From the NCBI GenBank assembly GCA_965153355.1, contig OZ231127.1, positions 95,728,001 to 95,792,000 on the forward strand: DNA of 64,000 nucleotides, in the 5' to 3' direction. Both the position numbers and the translations under genes were made by a program. Below, piece after piece: positions 28,750 to 60,719 of the stretch. The stretch comes from Flaccisagitta enflata (lineage: Eukaryota > Chaetognatha > Sagittoidea > Aphragmophora). Position 1 is the first letter of the stretch, and each line of letters starts with the position of its first letter. Below the pieces are notes generated by a model that searched no databases, was not told the origin of the DNA, and worked only from the letters and a program-made list of their open reading frames with translations.

Positions 28750-31360
28750 TACTTTTTAACTGGTGCATTACTGTGATACTATCCAATGGACCGATGGATG
28801 GAAAAAGTCTCATTTAGCTGCACTCTTTTTTTTTTAAAGAACCTAGTCCATAAGAACATCAAGGCTCCAAAATGCCCTAAAATTAAGAACGTTGTAATTA
28901 TTCTATTAGTAGCTATCTTAATCATGTTGCTCAAAAATATCGTCTCACCATGTCAAAATCTGTGACCTTTGGAAAGAGCAAAGATGCCAATACCTCTTGT
29001 CAATAAGTGTTGAACCTATTGAGACTTGTTGTGTACCTAGCTACGCTTACTTTGCTCCATTGCTCTGTTCATGGGCTCGCTCACTCACTTTGCTCACTTT
29101 CTTGTGGAATGGTTGAAAGTCATGAATATGTGTTTATGCTGAAAACGCGTTTCACGGGAACAACCGAGATTCTTCTCATCAGTAGAGACACACCCTTTGT
29201 TGTACGACTGCAATAGAGAATTTGCTCAAGCGTCTTGTTGGTGGTTTGCATTGCTTTGTAGGCCTGTCTATTTCTTGGTTCATGATCTTGTTCCTTCACT
29301 CATTCAAAGAAAGAAGGAAACCCCAAATCATAAGACGAGTTATGATGACTTTAATTTAATGTACAAAAGCCATTCAGTGCATTACAAATCAAAATACGAT
29401 AGCATGAAATGAATTTACATCATCATCATCATCATCATCACAATGGCTGACATCTTCGTAGCGAACAGCTTATAAATCCAACTGAAATAGGAATTCAAAC
29501 AACAAATGCGGGTCATGATAGGCTGTTGATTTTTTTTATTTATGATAAAGAAAATGGGCTTTCTGTAAAGTAAAAAATTTTCTCTTAAAGTTACATATCT
29601 GCTTGATCAGACAAAGGAAAATGCAGGTACTTGGTATGACAATATAAATATGGGATAAGACATTAGCGACCCAGATTTAATTTTAAAAACTAAATATTTT
29701 TCGTAATAAAACACACTTAATTTGCCCCATGAATCCTTCCACTCTAAAACGCACACACCTCAGAAAGGAGAAATAAAGAGAATAGAAAGGAAAGAACCCC
29801 GATTTAGGAAGAACTATAAATATACTAGACACACCATGAATTCATAAATTAAGGGAATGGGAAATGAAAAAAAAACAAAAAACATTACAATAAATCAATA
29901 TTATCATTAGCCCAATTAATGAGGAGGAACAGGATGAAATGTTTTGGTTGTAGCCTCGAAAAGGAGGTAAAATAAGGCAAAATATCCACTTCAATTTGAG
30001 TAGCAAGAGGAAGAATTTCTCCATTATCATTTGTGGATAGAAAGGGGTACTAATTTTTTTGGTAGACTTACTGTAGCATCTAGAATAAGGGTTGAATTCT
30101 TGAATAATTCGACTATGTAAGGTGATCTTTTTCTGAGATATCTGAAGTAGGCTTACCATTGTGCTAAAAGATACTCACAACAAATCTGGTGCACTAATGA
30201 TAGGAGTAAAAACCTGGGAAAGATAACAGTTTATTTTGATATATGTAACAGGTTGTTTTTTTCATTATCTCATAAGGATATATTTCGATTACGAATTTCA
30301 GGCCACATTAAGGCACCCACTTATTTTTTTTTTACATCATTAAAATAAGAACACGTACATCCAAGGAAAATAAGTGTCTAAAAACTTGGTAAAGAGAGAG
30401 AGAGAGAGCAATGTGTAGCTTAACATGGTGGGAAAGCATCATGTAACAAATGAAACATTGATTGTTCTTTTGTCCACAAAAAAACACTCATAATTGTAAA
30501 CAATGTACTGTAAGAAAAAATGAAACACTCTGCACTCAGTTTTAACACTTATGAGAAAAAAACAAACATGAAAACGAAGATGATGGCAAAAAATACCAAA
30601 GAATGACCAACTGTCTAAAAATTTGTTGTTTTTTTTTTGGTCAAAACCCGCAATGGTAGACATTTTAGACACATATGCCTATATCCATTTGAGCAAAGAA
30701 TAATCTAGAGGGTCTGTTGGGGGGTTTTGTAGAATTTACGTCTATTAAGATCCACTGCTAAATCTGTATTCATCATGGCTCAGAATAATAATATGCTTAC
30801 AAGAGTAATTTCAACATTACTTCTAAGATTTGATAGTTAATTATCTGTATAAAAGCACATGAAAATTTAAATGTCAATTCTAGTTTTGGCTGACTTCTAA
30901 CTATTTCATCACACCTGGAAATATTAAATTTGAATGCAAATTGGTTTCCAATTGCAAAAAAAGATATCATTTTTGCTTAAATATCTCATAACTAGAACAA
31001 ATATTAGCAAATCACTTCAAGTAGAATAAAACAAGGTGTTCAACGTTGTTCAACAGTGAACAGAACCTAAATTATCACTTAATTATAAATAGTTACGAAA
31101 AACCAGTGATAAATTATAATCAAATTATAATTGATCATTACCAGCCTGTATATGAGGACGACCGTTGAGATGTAAACAGAGAATATTACAGGGAGGGATG
31201 AGAGAGCGAGAGACCACAAACTAGTTTTGTTTTGTTTTCGGATAAAGTATTGTTTGTTTTTTTTTACTCGAATTTACATACGGATAAAGAGATTATGATT
31301 CACACAAGAGTTATGGAGGACAGAAGAAAGGCATGAGAAATAGAAGAATTGATATAACAT
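28750..31360. other. Intergenic AT-rich spacer between the two genes
   Basis: Apart from one small dispersed repeat at 29020-29215 I see no exon, RNA gene or element. It has a short (CAT)n at 29420-29440 and a (GA)8 at 30390. Confidence 0.5.
29055..29205 (+). repeat. CTCGCTCACTCACTTYGCTC dispersed repeat, copy 1
   Basis: GCTCTGTTCATGGGCTCGCT, GAATATGTGTTTATGCTG, CGCGTTTCACGGGAACAA. Related copies at 45543-45690 (reverse) and 56365-56505. Confidence 0.75.
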
Positions 31361-31483
31361 TTTGGTATCTTGTCTTTTTTTTTTTCGAAATCGGTATCGC
31401 GAGAGAGAGACAGCATATCTGTGTGTAATGCGGATCTCATCGTCATCTTAGTTCAACTCATGTTACTGAAGGTATCGAAAACG

Positions 31484-50199
<18,716 letters not shown>

Positions 50200-50256
50200 C
50201 TGTGTGTGTATGTATGGAAGGGAAGAGGGGAGGGGGGAGAGAAGAGAGAGAAAGAG

Positions 50257-50446
<190 letters not shown>

Positions 50447-50741
50447 AATAAATAAAAAGATTGAATGTCATTGGTTACAAAGCTCACCAAGTAACTTTTT
50501 ATCACTCAACCACGAGAAAATAATCATTCCAAGCATCTTTGAGAGTTTTTTTTTTAACCGAAAACCTTCTTTTTTTTCTTTTCAGAAAAAAAAAAAAAGA
50601 TTTGCATCGGCCTAAACAGTCCGCGAGTATTGCGCTGTGACGTGACGTGACGTCACCCACAATATCGCCAAAAAAACGTCACCTAGATGACTTCTATAGA
50701 ACCGTCAACCCATTTCGCGGTCCACATCAGAGATCGTCATT

Positions 50742-50885
50742 TGGACCCTCACCCTGATCTTCACCCTGATCTTCCCCCTGATCTTCCCCCTGATCCTCAC
50801 CCTGATCTTCACCCTGATCTTCCCCCTGATCTTCCCCCTGATCCTCACCCTGATCCTCACCCCGATCTTCCCCCTGACCCATTTC
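50742..50885. repeat. 12-bp CCTGATCTTCMC minisatellite
   Basis: About 12 units; both strands stay open because 12 is a multiple of three. No exon evidence. Confidence 0.9.
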
Positions 50886-50988
50886 CGAGCCAATTTCCCA
50901 ACCCCGGGTGACAAATTTCACCCCCAAAGGCCCCGCTCTGAGGTTAAAGGTCAAGTATCCCTTCGTTATTGGTTTCTATCGCGGGAAC

Positions 50989-51022
<34 letters not shown>

Positions 51023-51255
51023 GGCAAATTTGTTTTTTGTTTGGATGTTTTGTTTCCAAGGGAGTGACTCTCTTGGATCATTGTAATTTTTCTGTTTTTT
51101 CACTGAAAGTTCATTTTTGCTTATCTTATTATTATCGGCCTCTTTCAAAGTGTTTTCAGTTCTTAAGATGATTTAAAGAATAGATTATCATTTTCATCAA
51201 CAAAATACACATTCAGAGTGCCATACATTAAAAAGAGACACTGTAACTTATGCAG

Positions 51256-51416
<161 letters not shown>

Positions 51417-51461
51417 TACACACGCGCGCGTGCGTACAGATCAGTGCAGGAATTTAAACAG

Positions 51462-52052
51462 TATGACGGCTTCCCTCCAAAGGCAACATTTATGTTTCAA
51501 AGAAGATCAAAATAGAAAAAATGTATAAATGAAAATGCAAAAATAAGTGAATAAAGATGATTGAGATGGCTCAGATATGATATTTAAAAGAAAAATTTGC
51601 ATTGATTCAGCAAAAGGACCAATTTTAGCCAATGTTACAAAAAAAATTAATCTAAAAATTTGTACTCATTTTATTTTTGGTCACTGACAGGGGGCTGGTT
51701 GAAATTCTAAATTTGCATAGGAAATGAAAAATTGAAAAAACAAAGAACATAGTTCTCTTCCCAAATCGATTACAGAGAGAACTATGTTTTTCAAAATGCA
51801 AAATTTCCCAGTATTTGGCTTTCTTAGAATTTCAACCGCAGAAAATGAGAAAAAGTGTAAGCAGAAAATCACTAAAAATCATCATTTTCTTGCTTGTTTT
51901 CATGTGAATCGCATGGTTCAAATTGCATTTTAAGTCAGAATATGATAAAAATGTATGCACCAAGTATCCCTAGAGACAATTTGTCCACTAAAAGCATTCC
52001 AGCTTCATTATTGTGCTGATAATGATGCAAAAAGTATTGTGAAACACTTCAT
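51462..52052 (+). repeat. Hairpin dispersed repeat F, copy B
   Basis: Begins GACGGCTTCCCTCCAAAGGC. Outer stem GTTGAAATTCTAA/TTAGAATTTCAAC, inner stem AACATAGTTCTCT/AGAGAACTATGTT (51746-51788). Ends TGTGAAACACT. Confidence 0.8.
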
Positions 52053-52261
52053 TTTCCTTCATAAATTTACCGTCGTATCTAATCTGCGATGATGAGAAGA
52101 AGCCCATCAACTTTATGAACTTGAAACGCAAAAGACAGCAGCAGCAGATAGGCTTCCTCCTTCTCATGAATTAGAACTCTGCTCTTTCTTTGCACTTGGA
52201 CTGAAGAGTGAACTTGTATTAGTATAATTGGTCGATTAGGAAGAAGTTTGAGAGAGAGATA

Positions 52262-52500
<239 letters not shown>

Positions 52501-52719
52501 TGTTAGTAGCTTACAACTAAAAGGAACTCCCTATTCGGTGCTTGGCAATCTCTCTCCTCTGTCTTTAGGTATCGAGCTGGATTGGCGTTTTATTCTTTTT
52601 TATTATACAATGTTTTACGTATTTTATGAATGTGCCATTTATTCCTGCCAGGTCTCCTCGTGCAATTGATTTTGTTTACTTTTTTGTGAGTATCTGAGCT
52701 CACAAAAAAGATATCATAC

Positions 52720-52831
52720 ATTAATGTTTGTCTGTCTTTCTGTGAGACTGTCTGTCTGTATCAATTTCTACTATGAGTTTGTCTGTCTAGTGTCTATTTA
52801 TCTTTACTAGTATACATATACTTGTCTGTCG

Positions 52832-52865
<34 letters not shown>

Positions 52866-52970
52866 CTGTCTGCCCGTCTGTCTTTTGTCAGTCCTCTGTC
52901 GGTCTATCTGTTCGTGTTCGTCTGTCTGTCCGTCTGGGTTCGTTCGTTCGTCTGTTCGTTCGTCTGTTCG

Positions 52971-53007
<37 letters not shown>

Positions 53008-53362
53008 GTCTGTCTGTCTGTCTGTCTGTCCGTCCGTCTGTGTGTTTTTGTCTGTCTGTCTGTCTGTCTGTCTGTCCGTGTGTGTATTTTTGTCTGTCTC
53101 TCTGTTTGTCTGTCTGTTCGTCTCTCTGTCTCTCTGTGTGTTAATCTGAAATTTTTTTCTCCGGTCACTGACTGGCTGTCAGCCTGTCTTTCTGTTTGTC
53201 TGTCTCTCTGTCTATCTTCGTAACTACATGTCTGTCCTATGTTGCGACTGCCTCTCTGTCTGTCTGTCTGTCTCTTTGTCTATCTTTGTAGCAAGATGTC
53301 TGTCAGTTGTTGCGCCTGCCTGTCAGTGTCACGATCGACGTTGTTTCAGAAATGGTTCCCCC

Positions 53363-53426
<64 letters not shown>

Positions 53427-53432
53427 GTCTGT
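52720..53432. repeat. (CTGT)n array with embedded ~54-bp duplicates
   Basis: CTGT with CCGT/TCGT variants. GTTGCGCCTGCCTGTCAGTG, TCACGATCGACGTTG occurs at 53308 and again at 53441. Confidence 0.95.
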
Positions 53433-53598
53433 CTGTCCGTTGTTGCGCCTGCCTGTCAGTGTCACGATCGACGTTGCCTCAGAAACTGTTCCCCGCCTCG
53501 AGAAATGGAAGGAAAGAGATAAACAAAATGGCGTAGATACGTCACAGCAGACACAAACCGCATGGTTGCTCATATGCGTGCACATGATCGCACACGTA

Positions 53599-53797
53599 CG
53601 TGCACATGATCGCACACGTACGTGCACATGGCCGCACACGCACGTGCACAAGGTTGCACACGTACATGCACACGACTATGCACGTAGCGTACATCGTACG
53701 TGCACATGATCGCACACGTACGTGCACATGGCCGCACACGCACGTGCACAAGGTTGCACACGTACATGCACACGACTATGCACGTAGCGTACATCGT
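53599..53797. repeat. Exact 100-bp tandem duplication
   Basis: CGTGCACATGATCGCACACG onward is repeated with a period of 100 bp, two copies, essentially identical. Confidence 0.95.
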
Positions 53798-53953
53798 TGA
53801 GAAATTAAGTGCACATCGTTGCACACGTACGTTGTTATCATTTCACCCTCACGTGCTTATCATTACACACGCTCACACGCACGATTGCGCCTCTGGATGT
53901 ATTTGCTTGAAGGCAATTTGCATGCACTTACGCGCAAACACACGCAAAGGCAA

Positions 53954-53956
<3 letters not shown>

Positions 53957-54030
<74 letters not shown>

Positions 54031-54040
54031 TGCGTGTGTG
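53957..54040. repeat. (GT)n microsatellite
   Basis: Pure GT, then GAATGTGC. Confidence 0.97.
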
Positions 54041-54234
54041 TGTTACATCATTCTTGCACGCATTTGGCTTAGATCTGTCATGAGAGATAGCTCGATGGGC
54101 CGTATCACTTTAACTTTGACGTTAGATAATTGATACAAAAGGGGGATTGGAAATTTGTCTTGGCGGACGTCGTTACCCTACATTTCCTGTCATGATGATG
54201 ATGATGAGGCTCACCGTGGTGAGTACCCTCCTCG

Positions 54235-54715
54235 TTGCCATTAGCTGCATATTCCATTGATAGTACTTTGCCCTATACCCTGGTGATAGCTATTTACCCT
54301 ATACGGCTTTGAGACTGTTACTTGCCATACACACTAGTGATAGCCACTTGCCCTATATACGCCAGTGATGGCTATTTGCCATATACTCCTTTGAGAGCCA
54401 CTCGCCATATACACGGGCGACAGCCACTTGCCCTATACGCCAGTGATGGCTATTTACCATATACGCCATTGAGACAGCCTTGCCCTATGTACAGTCTTCA
54501 CCAATGAGAGTCGCTTGCCTGGTATGTCATCAAGATGGACTTCTCCATTCGACCATTGATAGCTATTTACCGTATTGGCCATTAAAAGCCACTTGCCCTG
54601 AGGCCTACAGCATTTAGAGCTACTTGCCTTTACGCCTATGAGAGCAACTCGTAGAATACACCATTTATAGCTACTTGCCCTAAACACTGAAGATTGCTGC
54701 TTGTCACTTAACATC
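54235..54715. repeat. ~30-bp degenerate minisatellite
   Basis: GATAGCTACTTGCCCTATAC and GATGGCTATTTACCATATAC units, roughly 15 copies. Not in frame over its length. Confidence 0.85.
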
Positions 54716-54971
54716 AGTTTACAATTTACTTATTAAGTTATTGATCATCCAGTTGATGCAGCCTTTCCCATAATCCCATTTGTCATTCTGTTGTAAGTTT
54801 GTAATCCTAACAAATGATCATTTTTTTTGGTCATCCACACAACACTTCACCATTCAGATTACAATTTGCCATTCTCGAGTTAGTTAATGTTTGAATTACC
54901 GTATTCACTTCCAGCAATTATTCACTCTTTGCTATTTAGTTAATTATGTGCCATCTATCATGAGGAAATCT

Positions 54972-54973
<2 letters not shown>

Positions 54974-55047
<74 letters not shown>

Positions 55048-55180
55048 GTCTCTCTCCTGTCTCTCTCTTCTCTCTCTCTGTCTCTCTGTCTTCTGTCTCT
55101 CTGTCTGTCTGTCTGTCTCTTCTGTCTGCTGTTCTGTCTGTCTGTCTGTCTGTCTCGTTTCCTGTCTGTCTGTCTGTCTG

Positions 55181-55241
<61 letters not shown>

Positions 55242-55245
55242 CTCT
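54974..55245. repeat. (CT)n and (CTGT)n tract
   Basis: CT, then CTGT-rich, then CT again. Confidence 0.95.
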
Positions 55246-55334
55246 CTCTCGTGTTTCCGTTCATCTATAAGTCTCGAAAGCGGGAAAGGGATTTCATTTA
55301 TAATTCACTTTCACTTTATTATCTTGGCCTCTGC

Positions 55335-56060
55335 CCTTCTTAATCTCGGCAGCCACTCATCACCGATTCAGACAACTCGGCCTTCGGTCTCAGAGGCTCT
55401 GTCCATCAGAGGGAATCGCATACATGAAGAGAGACAAGAGACAAGGGACAAGGGACAAGTGACAAGAGACAAGAGATAAGAGACAAGAGACAAGAGACAA
55501 GAGACAAGAGACAAGAGACAAGAGAAAATGACTATGACAATGACAATTACAATGACATTGACATTGACTCTCTTCCACTTATCACCTATTCAGACTACTC
55601 AGTCTCAGAGGCTGTGTCCTCAAGAGGAAATCTCATACACGAAGAGAGACAGGAAATGGGGACAAGAGACAAGAGACAAGAGACAAGGGACACGAGACAA
55701 TGAGTAAATGACTTTGATGATTGCAATGACAATGACAATGACACTCACCCACTAATCACGGATTCAGACGACTCGGTCTCAAGGCTCTGTCCACGTGAGG
55801 GAATCTCAAACACGAAGAGAGACATGAGACAAGGGACAGGAAACAAAAGACAAAACAAAAACAAAAGACAACAGACAATAAAATGAAGAGACAAGAGACG
55901 AAGGACAAAAGACAATGAATATGACTATGCCTATGAGATTGACATCAATCCACTTATCAGTGATTCAGACAACTCGGTCTCAGATGCTGTGTCCTCGGGA
56001 GGGAATCTCATACACGAAGAGACATTGAGAGAGACAAGGAGTTAAAAGCAAAAAGTCACT
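55335..56060. repeat. ~200-bp tandem repeat, about four units, with AGACAAG sub-repeats
   Basis: GATTCAGACAACTCGGTCTC, AGGCTCTGTCC..GAGGGAATC, CACGAAGAGAGACA recur at about 55360, 55590, 55760 and 55960, separated by variable GAGACAA arrays and ATGACAATGACA. Confidence 0.9.
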
Positions 56061-56164
56061 GGAGACAAAAGACAAAGCGGTGGACACAAGAAGAGAGACA
56101 AATACAACAGAGACAAAGACGAAGAAAAGGGAAGACAGAGAGAGAAAGAAGAGAATCAAAAAGC

Positions 56165-56167
<3 letters not shown>

Positions 56168-56243
<76 letters not shown>
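56168..56243. repeat. (GA)n microsatellite
   Basis: Pure GA. Confidence 0.97.
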
Positions 56244-56246
<3 letters not shown>

Positions 56247-56364
56247 AGAGAGAGATTAGTGTTCGAGTCAAAGAGGATCGTTTAGCGTACATTCGGTCGC
56301 TCGCTATGCCATTGCACCCGCCCACCCGCCACTGGCTCCGCAGCTTCTCCACCATACGCCGCCA

Positions 56365-56505
56365 CTCTGTTCACGGGCTCGCTCACTCACTTCGCTCACT
56401 CCCTCGTGGGACAGTTGAAAATCTTGAATATGTGTTCACGCTGTCATCGCGTTTCACGGAAACAAACGCGTTTTTGGTGCTCACTAGAAACACGCCCTTA
56501 GTGCC
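56365..56505 (+). repeat. CTCGCTCACTCACTTYGCTC dispersed repeat, copy 3
   Basis: ACTCTGTTCACGGGCTCGCT, GAATATGTGTTCACGCTG, CGCGTTTCACGGAAACAAAC. Confidence 0.75.
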
Positions 56506-56621
56506 CTGGACGTGGAAGGGGAAGAGATCGTTTACACCGGGCAGACAACGACCTCATAGACTTTACTGCACGTCTATCCAATCATGTCAAAAAAGAGAGG
56601 GAGAGGACAAATTTGTTGTAG

Positions 56622-56683
<62 letters not shown>

Positions 56684-56804
56684 CTGTAAATTTATCGTTA
56701 CTCAAAAAAAGTTGTGTCGTGCGCTAGTAGGCATATAAGTGCCATTTGTTCAAAGAGAAAAAGAATGGGATGAGTTAAACGAACAGTGACGTCGAGCACA
56801 AGAA

Positions 56805-56930
56805 GAGGAGGAGGAGGAGGAGGAGGAAGAAGTGGTGGTGGTGGTGGTGATGGAACTGGTGGTGGTGGTGGTGGTGGTGGTGGTGGTGGTGGTGGTGAGG
56901 GTGGTGAGGGTGGTGAGGGTGGTGGTAAAG
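56805..56930. repeat. (GGA)n/(GGT)n repeat
   Basis: GAGGAGGAGG then GGTGGTGGT with GAGGGT variants. Confidence 0.95.
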
Positions 56931-56937
56931 AAGGTGG

Positions 56938-57088
56938 ATAAGGAGAAGAGGGTGGGTTAGGAAGGAATCAAAAGATAAGAGGTGGGAGGAGCCGGAGAAG
57001 AGGGCGGCCAGAGAAGTGAGGAGGCAGGGGAAAAAAGAGGTGGTAGTTTATAAATGTGGGATATAATCATTAGGCAATAGGGACAAAA
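56938..57088 (+). repeat. 150-bp direct repeat, left copy
   Basis: AAGGAGAAGAGGGTGGGTTA through GGCAATAGGGACAAAAG; repeated at 58020-58166. Confidence 0.9.
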
Positions 57089-57091
57089 GAT

Positions 57092-57223
57092 TCAACTTTC
57101 CCACAGTATGTTCTGTAAGAATGTCGCTCGTTTGGCCGTTGTTAGGGAGCGTATCCATGTGTGACAACCCCTAGCAACCGCTAAACAAGCGATATTCTTA
57201 CAGAACATACTGTGGGAAAGTTG
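57092..57223. repeat. 130-bp palindrome
   Basis: CAACTTTCCCACAGTATGTT, CTGTAAGAAT pairs perfectly with ATTCTTACAGAACATACTGT, GGGAAAGTTG. The centre (GTCGCTCGTTTGGC..GCTAAACAAGCGAT) also pairs imperfectly. Confidence 0.9.
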
Positions 57224-57437
57224 TAGCAAATTTTATTTTAAGCAATGTTCCCTAAAAAAATTTCTCAAAATATTGATACTTTAGCGAGAATACATGGAAA
57301 TAGGTTTCCATGGCAACCAGCTATCATTGGCAATAAAGCATCTGGTTATTAGTCTATGTTTGAAATATCACTCCCTGGCTTCATTTGTTGTCTTACAATA
57401 CTTGCCCCTGTTATCTCAAGTCTAGACGAGATCTACT

Positions 57438-58019
57438 GTAAGTGTTTCACTTTACTTTTTGCATCATTTTCAGGATAATAACGGTGCAAGAATGATTTTA
57501 AAAGATGAATTGTCTCTAAAGACACTTGGTGTATACATTTCTATCATATTGTGACCTCAAAAATAATTTTTACAATGCAATTCACATGAGAAAAGCAAGA
57601 AAATCAAGGTTTTTTAAGAAATTTTACTTACATTTTTTAGTTTGTTCTTGCCGTTGAAATTCTAAGACTCTCAAATGCAGGGAAATTTTCCAAAAACATA
57701 GTTCTCTTCGTAATCAATTTTGGAAGAGAACTATGTTTTTTGTTTTTTCATTTTTTCATTTTCTATGCAATCTTAGAATTTCAACGAGCCCCCAGTCAGT
57801 TACCAAAAATGAAATTATCAATAATTTGCATTATATTTTCTTCAATATTTGTAGCTTCATTTGGTTCTTTTTCATGTTTGAATGCAAATTATGCAAAAAA
57901 ATATCAATCATGATATATCTCAATGATTTTTTTTAGTTTAATCATTCAGTTTCAATCATTTTGATTTTTTACTTTGGCTCCTGTTGAAACACAAATGTTG
58001 CCTTTGGAGGAACGCCGTC
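57438..58019 (-). repeat. Hairpin dispersed repeat F, copy C
   Basis: Reverse copy: AGTGTTTCAC at the left, inner stem 57695-57737 (AACATAGTTCTCTTC/GAAGAGAACTATGTT), outer stem GTTGAAATTCTAAGA/TCTTAGAATTTCAAC, ending TTGGAGGAACGCCGTCG. Confidence 0.8.
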
Positions 58020-58166
58020 GTAAGGAGAAGAGGGTGGGTTAGGAAGGAATCAAAAGATGAAAGGTGGGAGGAGCCGGAGAAGAGGGCGGCCAGAGCAGTG
58101 AGAAGGCAGGGAAAAAGAGGTGGTAGTTAATAAATATGGGATATTAGGCAATAGGGACAAAAGACA
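58020..58166 (+). repeat. 150-bp direct repeat, right copy
   Basis: About 90-95% like 56938-57088 by eye. It begins exactly where repeat F copy C ends. Confidence 0.9.
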
Positions 58167-58850
58167 AAAGTCGAACACAGAAAATTACAATGGGTAATAA
58201 GGGGGAATAAAAAAGAGCAACTTGCGGAGATCAATGGGTGGTGTAATATAGAGAGGAAAGAAATGGCCAGAGGGTCGACGAGGCGTAGAAGTTGTGGGGG
58301 GGGGGGTTGTAAGCACTGAGCATGGAAGTATTTGGGGAGTATCTGAGGAGAGATCGCTTTCTTATAGCGCGCAAAGTTTGTACATGGTTTTGTGGGCCAA
58401 ATGGACGGCGGCCGTGAGAGCGGCTTTTGGGGCGGGCAACATCGTTTGTAAGACGCCAAACCAATAATTCAATCCCCTTATCACGTCGAACCATCTAGAA
58501 ACCATCTAGACAAGAACCATATCGCAGCAACAAGAACAAAATAACAAAAATCAACCAACCAAACAACGTCTTCTCACGGATACACAAACACTCAGATTCA
58601 GTCTTTTACGTTCTGTTTCTTTTCTTTGTTCTTACTCATTGGCCATGATTTGAAAGAGATACAGACAAACATTGTTATGAACGCTGAGAGAAAAATCAGC
58701 ACACATGAAACACAATTTACATCGTACAGAAATAAAACAGGTACAGTCTTTCTTTCTGAAACACTCATGAGTAGACATTCAAAATCAGAATCGACGCTTA
58801 AAAATCGGCACACTTACAAGGAAACGAATGGACAGACAAACAGTAAATCA
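58167..58850. other. Spacer, nothing assigned
   Basis: Two overlapping minus-strand frames at 58127-58494 have no recognisable domain, start context or splice signals. I leave the segment unassigned. Confidence 0.4.
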
Positions 58851-58857
58851 CATACAC

Positions 58858-59038
<181 letters not shown>

Positions 59039-59339
59039 AACACGTAGTAGCAGAGTGCAAAAGAGAAAAAAATCCACAAGTCAAATTTTGCTTTTGGGAA
59101 CTGAGTCTTGGTTCAAATGTAAAGGGAAAACGTATCACTGAACTGTAAACACGTCACTGGCAAACTCAACCCCCCCCCTCTACTCTTTTCTTATTTTCTT
59201 CCTTTTTTCCCTCCTTTTAACTATTTTCCTCTCCCCCCCCCCCACCCTTCTTTCTCTCCTTCATTCCATTCTATTTATATATCAATAAATTCTATCTTTC
59301 AGTATATTTCATTCATCCACTCCCTTTACTTTCATTCAA

Positions 59340-59531
59340 CCTTCTTTCTTGCTTTCTCTTTTTTCGAGCTTTTCTCTCTTTTTTTCCCACCCTTCTTACT
59401 TTCTTCTCTTTCCTTCCTACCTTTCTTTCTCCCTTTCATTCTTTCAATCTCTTCTATTCTTTTCTTTTATCTTTCATGGTTTCTTTTTTTCTTCTTTGTT
59501 TCATTGTGTCACGTATTGTTTCATTTTTTTT

Positions 59532-59619
<88 letters not shown>

Positions 59620-59648
59620 TCATTCTTTATTTCTTTCTTTCTTTTGTT

Positions 59649-59696
<48 letters not shown>

Positions 59697-59818
59697 TTTT
59701 TCTTGCTTTCTTTCTTTCTTTCAAGCTATCTTTCTTTGTTTCTTTCTTGCTATCTTTTTTGTTTCATGATCTTTTTCTTTCTTTCTTTTTTTTTCATTTT
59801 CTTTCTTTTTTACTTTTT

Positions 59819-59890
<72 letters not shown>

Positions 59891-60060
59891 TTTTTCATTC
59901 TTTGTTTCTTTCTTTGTTTCATTTTTTATTACTTTCTTTCTTTCTTCCTTCCTTTCTTTCTTTCTTTTTTTCTTCCTTTCTATCCTCATATATTTCTTTC
60001 TTTTTCTCTTTCTAGCTTTTTTCTTTCTTTCTTTCTTTTTCTTTTTTGCTTGATGGCTTT
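59340..60060. repeat. (TTTC)n tract
   Basis: About 700 bp of CTTT repeats, pure at 59530-59620 and 59820-59890, elsewhere interrupted. All frames here are shadows (poly FLS). Confidence 0.97.
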
Positions 60061-60075
60061 CACACTTCTTTCCTT

Positions 60076-60672
60076 TTTGGGCAGCGGCCCCGAAGAGACG
60101 AAGTCTGTAGAACCTGAGGGGACTTTCGTTCGTCCGTCCGTTTGTTCGTCCGTTAGTCCCCCAGCCCTTAGACCCTCGAATGCTCAAATCTGGCCTCTCC
60201 AGGCCCACCGCAAATCAACCTCTCGGGTCTCCGTCCAGCCTCCCAGGCCTCAAATCTGGCCTCTCAGGCCTAAAATCTGGCCTCTCAGGCCACAAATCTG
60301 GCCTCTTAGGCCTCAAATCTAACCTTCAGGCCTCAAATCTATTCTCAGGCTTCAAACCTGGCCTCTCATGCCTCAAATTAGGCCTCTCAGGCCTCAAATC
60401 AGCCATCTAAACCTCTATCTATTGCTCCCAGGCTTCAAATCAGTCCTCTGGCCTTTCATCCCTTAATCCAGCTCTCTCAAGCCTCAAGTTAGCCCTCTCA
60501 AGCTTCCAATCAGCATTCTGAGGCCTTATATCAGCCTTCTTAGACCTCAGTTTAGGCTCTTGAATGCCTTCAGTCAGCCCTCTATAGCATCTCATCCACT
60601 TCTTCAGGTAGGACGAACGAAAGTCCCCCTGTGTTCTACAGGACTTCGTCCCCTTCGGGGCTGCTGCCCTGC
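60076..60672. mobile_element. GCAGCGG inverted-repeat element (copy 4), diverged ends
   Basis: Left GGGCAGCGGCCCCGAAGAGA, CGAAGTCTGTAGAACC; right TGTTCTACAGGACTTCGTCC, CCTTCGGGGCTGCTGCCC. The interior has 21-bp CTCAAATCTGGCCTCTCAGGC units. Confidence 0.85.
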
Positions 60673-60719
60673 TTCCCCTCACTCCAATTCACAATCACTC
60701 AAAGCAGGGCAACGGTAGC

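Noticed and set aside
29007-29216. Plus-strand frame resembling one at 56306-56689
   Set aside because: Similarity is due to the dispersed repeat, which also occurs reversed at 45543; the frames are not conserved outside it.
58127-58494. Two overlapping minus-strand frames (Arg/Pro-rich) as a gene
   Set aside because: No recognisable domain, no splice sites; the right part is unremarkable and the left part lies in the 150-bp direct repeat.
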